Source: Sinorhizobium numidicum | Lineage (GTDB): Bacteria; Pseudomonadota; Alphaproteobacteria; Rhizobiales; Rhizobiaceae | Assembly (NCBI RefSeq): GCF_029892045.1 | Contig: NZ_CP120368.1 | Coordinates: forward strand, 804,001-868,000 | Direction of reading: 5' to 3' | Length of the DNA stretch: 64,000 nucleotides | Part shown: piece by piece, positions 62,763-64,000 of the stretch | How positions within the stretch are numbered: position 1 is the first letter of the stretch | Layout: each line of letters opens with the position of its first letter | The notes under the pieces: generated by a model | What the model saw: the letters and a program-made list of their open reading frames with translations, nothing else | Database searches by the model: none | Told to the model about the DNA's origin: nothing | Program-made: the position numbers and the translations under genes

Positions 62763-62814
62763 CTTCCTTCCATCTCGCATCGGCGGTGAGTCAGCCGCAT
62801 GTTCCAGTGATGAG

Positions 62815-62848
62815 GCATTAACCAAACATCAAGGTTAATGCATCATTT
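62815..62848 (+). terminator. A/T-rich terminator after kup
   Basis: GCATTAACC (62815-62823), loop of nine bases, GGTTAATGC (62833-62841), then ATCATTTTTG. A perfect nine-pair stem with a T-run 53 bases after the kup stop. It also contains TTAACC/GGTTAA but the spacing is wrong for a CtrA site. Confidence 0.65.
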
Positions 62849-62985
62849 TTGACGCTCGAAGGCAGCGGTCACGGAGAGCCGTCCGATCGCTTCAAAGGCC
62901 TAACGTTCCGCACGAAATCTTGCCGCTGGTCTTCGGCCGGCTTGCGAGAACGCGTGTCCGAGTAAGAGTTGCGTGGAGCCGATCG

Positions 62986-64000
62986 GTGCGTAAGAGTCAG
63001 AAGTTGCGTCACAAGTTTCGCATGTCCTTCTCGGCCTGGACCGGGCCGGCAATCATCGGTCTGGCAATCTTTCTCAGCTTTCCTTCGGCGGTGGCCTATT
63101 CGGATCTGGCGACCTTCCTGGCCGGCATCAACCGCGGCGGCGAACGTTGGCGTATGTATCTGACCCAATCGCCGGCAGGTTCGCTCCACGAGGTCGAGAT
63201 GGTGTTCGCCGATCCGATCACCACCGGTGCGCTGGATGGTGGCGCCGGCATCAATCTGCCCGACGGTAGCCGCGTAGCGCTGACCGCGGAGACCAAGCAT
63301 CACGGGACGCCGGACGAAGACCGCGTCACGCGCAAGCTGAAAAAAGGGCGGATCGTTGCCGTCAGCCCGGTTACGCCGCCAAAGGATTTTACCGCCGGTT
63401 CGATCCTACAGCGCACGAGCTCATTGCTGGAGCCGGACTTCGACGGGGCCGAGAAGATGATCTTCGCGAAGCCGAAGATCAAAGGCAAGGAGATCGAGAT
63501 CGCCACGGCCTTCTACCGTAAGAAACCGCCGAAGACCGGTATCGGCGTTTCACCGATGCTCGCCAAGCTCGTCACCAACGACAAGGCCGACATTCTCGCA
63601 ACCGCCTATGTCCGGCCCGAGCCGGACTATGCGCGTGAATCGCCCTTCGATTCGATCCTGCGGGAAGACAAGAATGCCGGGCGCTTCATTCCGGAAATAG
63701 CCCCGGACGACCATGCCTGGGCGGCGACGCCGTTGCCCCCGACCGTTTTCAGTAAGGAAGAGCAGACCTGCCTGGCCGAAGGCATCTATTTCGAGGCACG
63801 CAGCGAGCCCGTGAAAGGGCAGGCAGCGGTCGCCCAGGTGATTCTCAACCGCGTCCGCAACCCGACCTACCCGAAGACGATCTGCGGCGTCGTCTACCAA
63901 AACAAGGCCTGGCGCAACCGCTGCCAATTCTCGTTCGCCTGCGACATGATCCGCGACCTGATCTATTCGCGCTCGCACTGGAAGACCGCCAAGGAAGTCG
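62986..64000 (+). CDS. Cell wall hydrolase, SleB-like (3' end beyond the right edge)
   Basis: The first ~338 residues of a large exported or membrane-anchored hydrolase. A basic N-terminus and a hydrophobic helix (WTGPAIIGLAIFLSFPSAVA) form a signal anchor. About 200 residues of unassigned region lead to a Hydrolase_2/SleB (PF07486) domain beginning TCLAEGIYFEARSEPVKGQ, with the catalytic Glu, then AAVAQVILNRVRNPTYP and QFSFACD. SleB enzymes are peptidoglycan lytic transglycosylase/amidase-like and, in rhizobia, may act at division. I chose the GTG at 62986, with GGAG seven bases upstream; an internal ATG at 63019 is possible. Confidence 0.88.
   Translation, partial: MRKSQKLRHKFRMSFSAWTGPAIIGLAIFLSFPSAVAYSDLATFLAGINRGGERWRMYLTQSPAGSLHEVEMVFADPITTGALDGGAGINLPDGSRVALTAETKHHGTPDEDRVTRKLKKGRIVAVSPVTPPKDFTAGSILQRTSSLLEPDFDGAEKMIFAKPKIKGKEIEIATAFYRKKPPKTGIGVSPMLAKLVTNDKADILATAYVRPEPDYARESPFDSILREDKNAGRFIPEIAPDDHAWAATPLPPTVFSKEEQTCLAEGIYFEARSEPVKGQAAVAQVILNRVRNPTYPKTICGVVYQNKAWRNRCQFSFACDMIRDLIYSRSHWKTAKEV

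Noticed and set aside
62815..62841. CtrA cell-cycle regulator site upstream of the SleB-like gene
   Set aside because: CtrA needs TTAA-N7-TTAA; here the TTAA copies are 13 bases apart and belong to a terminator-like stem.

Overview
The window is a 64 kb piece of alphaproteobacterial chromosome, almost certainly from Sinorhizobium (Ensifer), close to S. meliloti or S. medicae. This rests on high GC coding sequence with alphaproteobacterial proteins (split glycolate oxidase, HisZ plus short HisG, CIRCE-controlled groESL ending in GGM repeats, DUF4170 and DUF2093 proteins), on a galD-dgoK-dgoA block as I remember it from S. meliloti, and on several copies of a two-hairpin intergenic repeat resembling the rhizobial RIME elements. 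The assignment is recall and pattern reading, not a database search. I saw no prophage, transposase, CRISPR array, tRNA, rRNA or recognisable defence island.

Layout. 1-5 kb: a PiT phosphate transporter cut by the left edge, a Nudix hydrolase, a FadR-type GntR regulator, a DUF3422 membrane protein and a LysR regulator. 5.2-9.8 kb: the glycolate oxidase operon glcD-glcE-(small membrane protein)-glcF. 9.8-12.9 kb: two tandem L,D-transpeptidases, DNA-3-methyladenine glycosylase Tag and a small stand-alone PAS-like protein. 13-18.6 kb: hisS-hisZ-hisG, a glutathione transferase and a ferredoxin-reductase-type flavoprotein. 18.7-20.9 kb: groES-groEL with a perfect CIRCE and a good vegetative promoter. 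21-31.6 kb: housekeeping genes (HAD hydrolase, ribF, ileS, lipoprotein, GNAT, tadA, a pseudouridine synthase with a very long charged tail, rsmD, patatin-like protein). 31.8-41.8 kb: KefB/C-type antiporter, PmbA/TldD protease, inositol-monophosphatase family protein, DUF4170, the lipid A/Kdo genes waaA and lpxK around a HAD phosphatase, DUF2093 and mutL.

Accessory-looking part. 42-49 kb holds a PAS-PAS-receiver protein without a kinase domain, a GGDEF-EAL protein with a degenerate GGDEF and an intact-looking EAL site, and a LysR regulator divergent from an MttB-superfamily methyltransferase. The gene after the methyltransferase is only the N-terminal stub of an old-yellow-enzyme type flavin oxidoreductase, so the locus looks like a decayed amine-demethylation operon. 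49.8-55.9 kb encodes a complete set of candidate De Ley-Doudoroff galactose enzymes (galactose dehydrogenase, SMP-30 lactonase, IlvD/Edd-type dehydratase, KDGal kinase, KDPGal aldolase). It diverges from an IclR regulator, and the shared promoter carries regularly spaced TGGAA half-sites. 56-57.7 kb has two tandem LuxR-type regulators.

The most interesting non-coding locus is 57.97-58.16 kb: a perfect palindrome, a near-consensus sigma-54 promoter and, about 50 bases further on, a large GC-rich hairpin ending in a T-rich run. It is a candidate nitrogen-regulated small RNA or an orphaned leader. The window closes with mrp, a CorA-family transporter, kup and a SleB-like cell wall hydrolase cut by the right edge.
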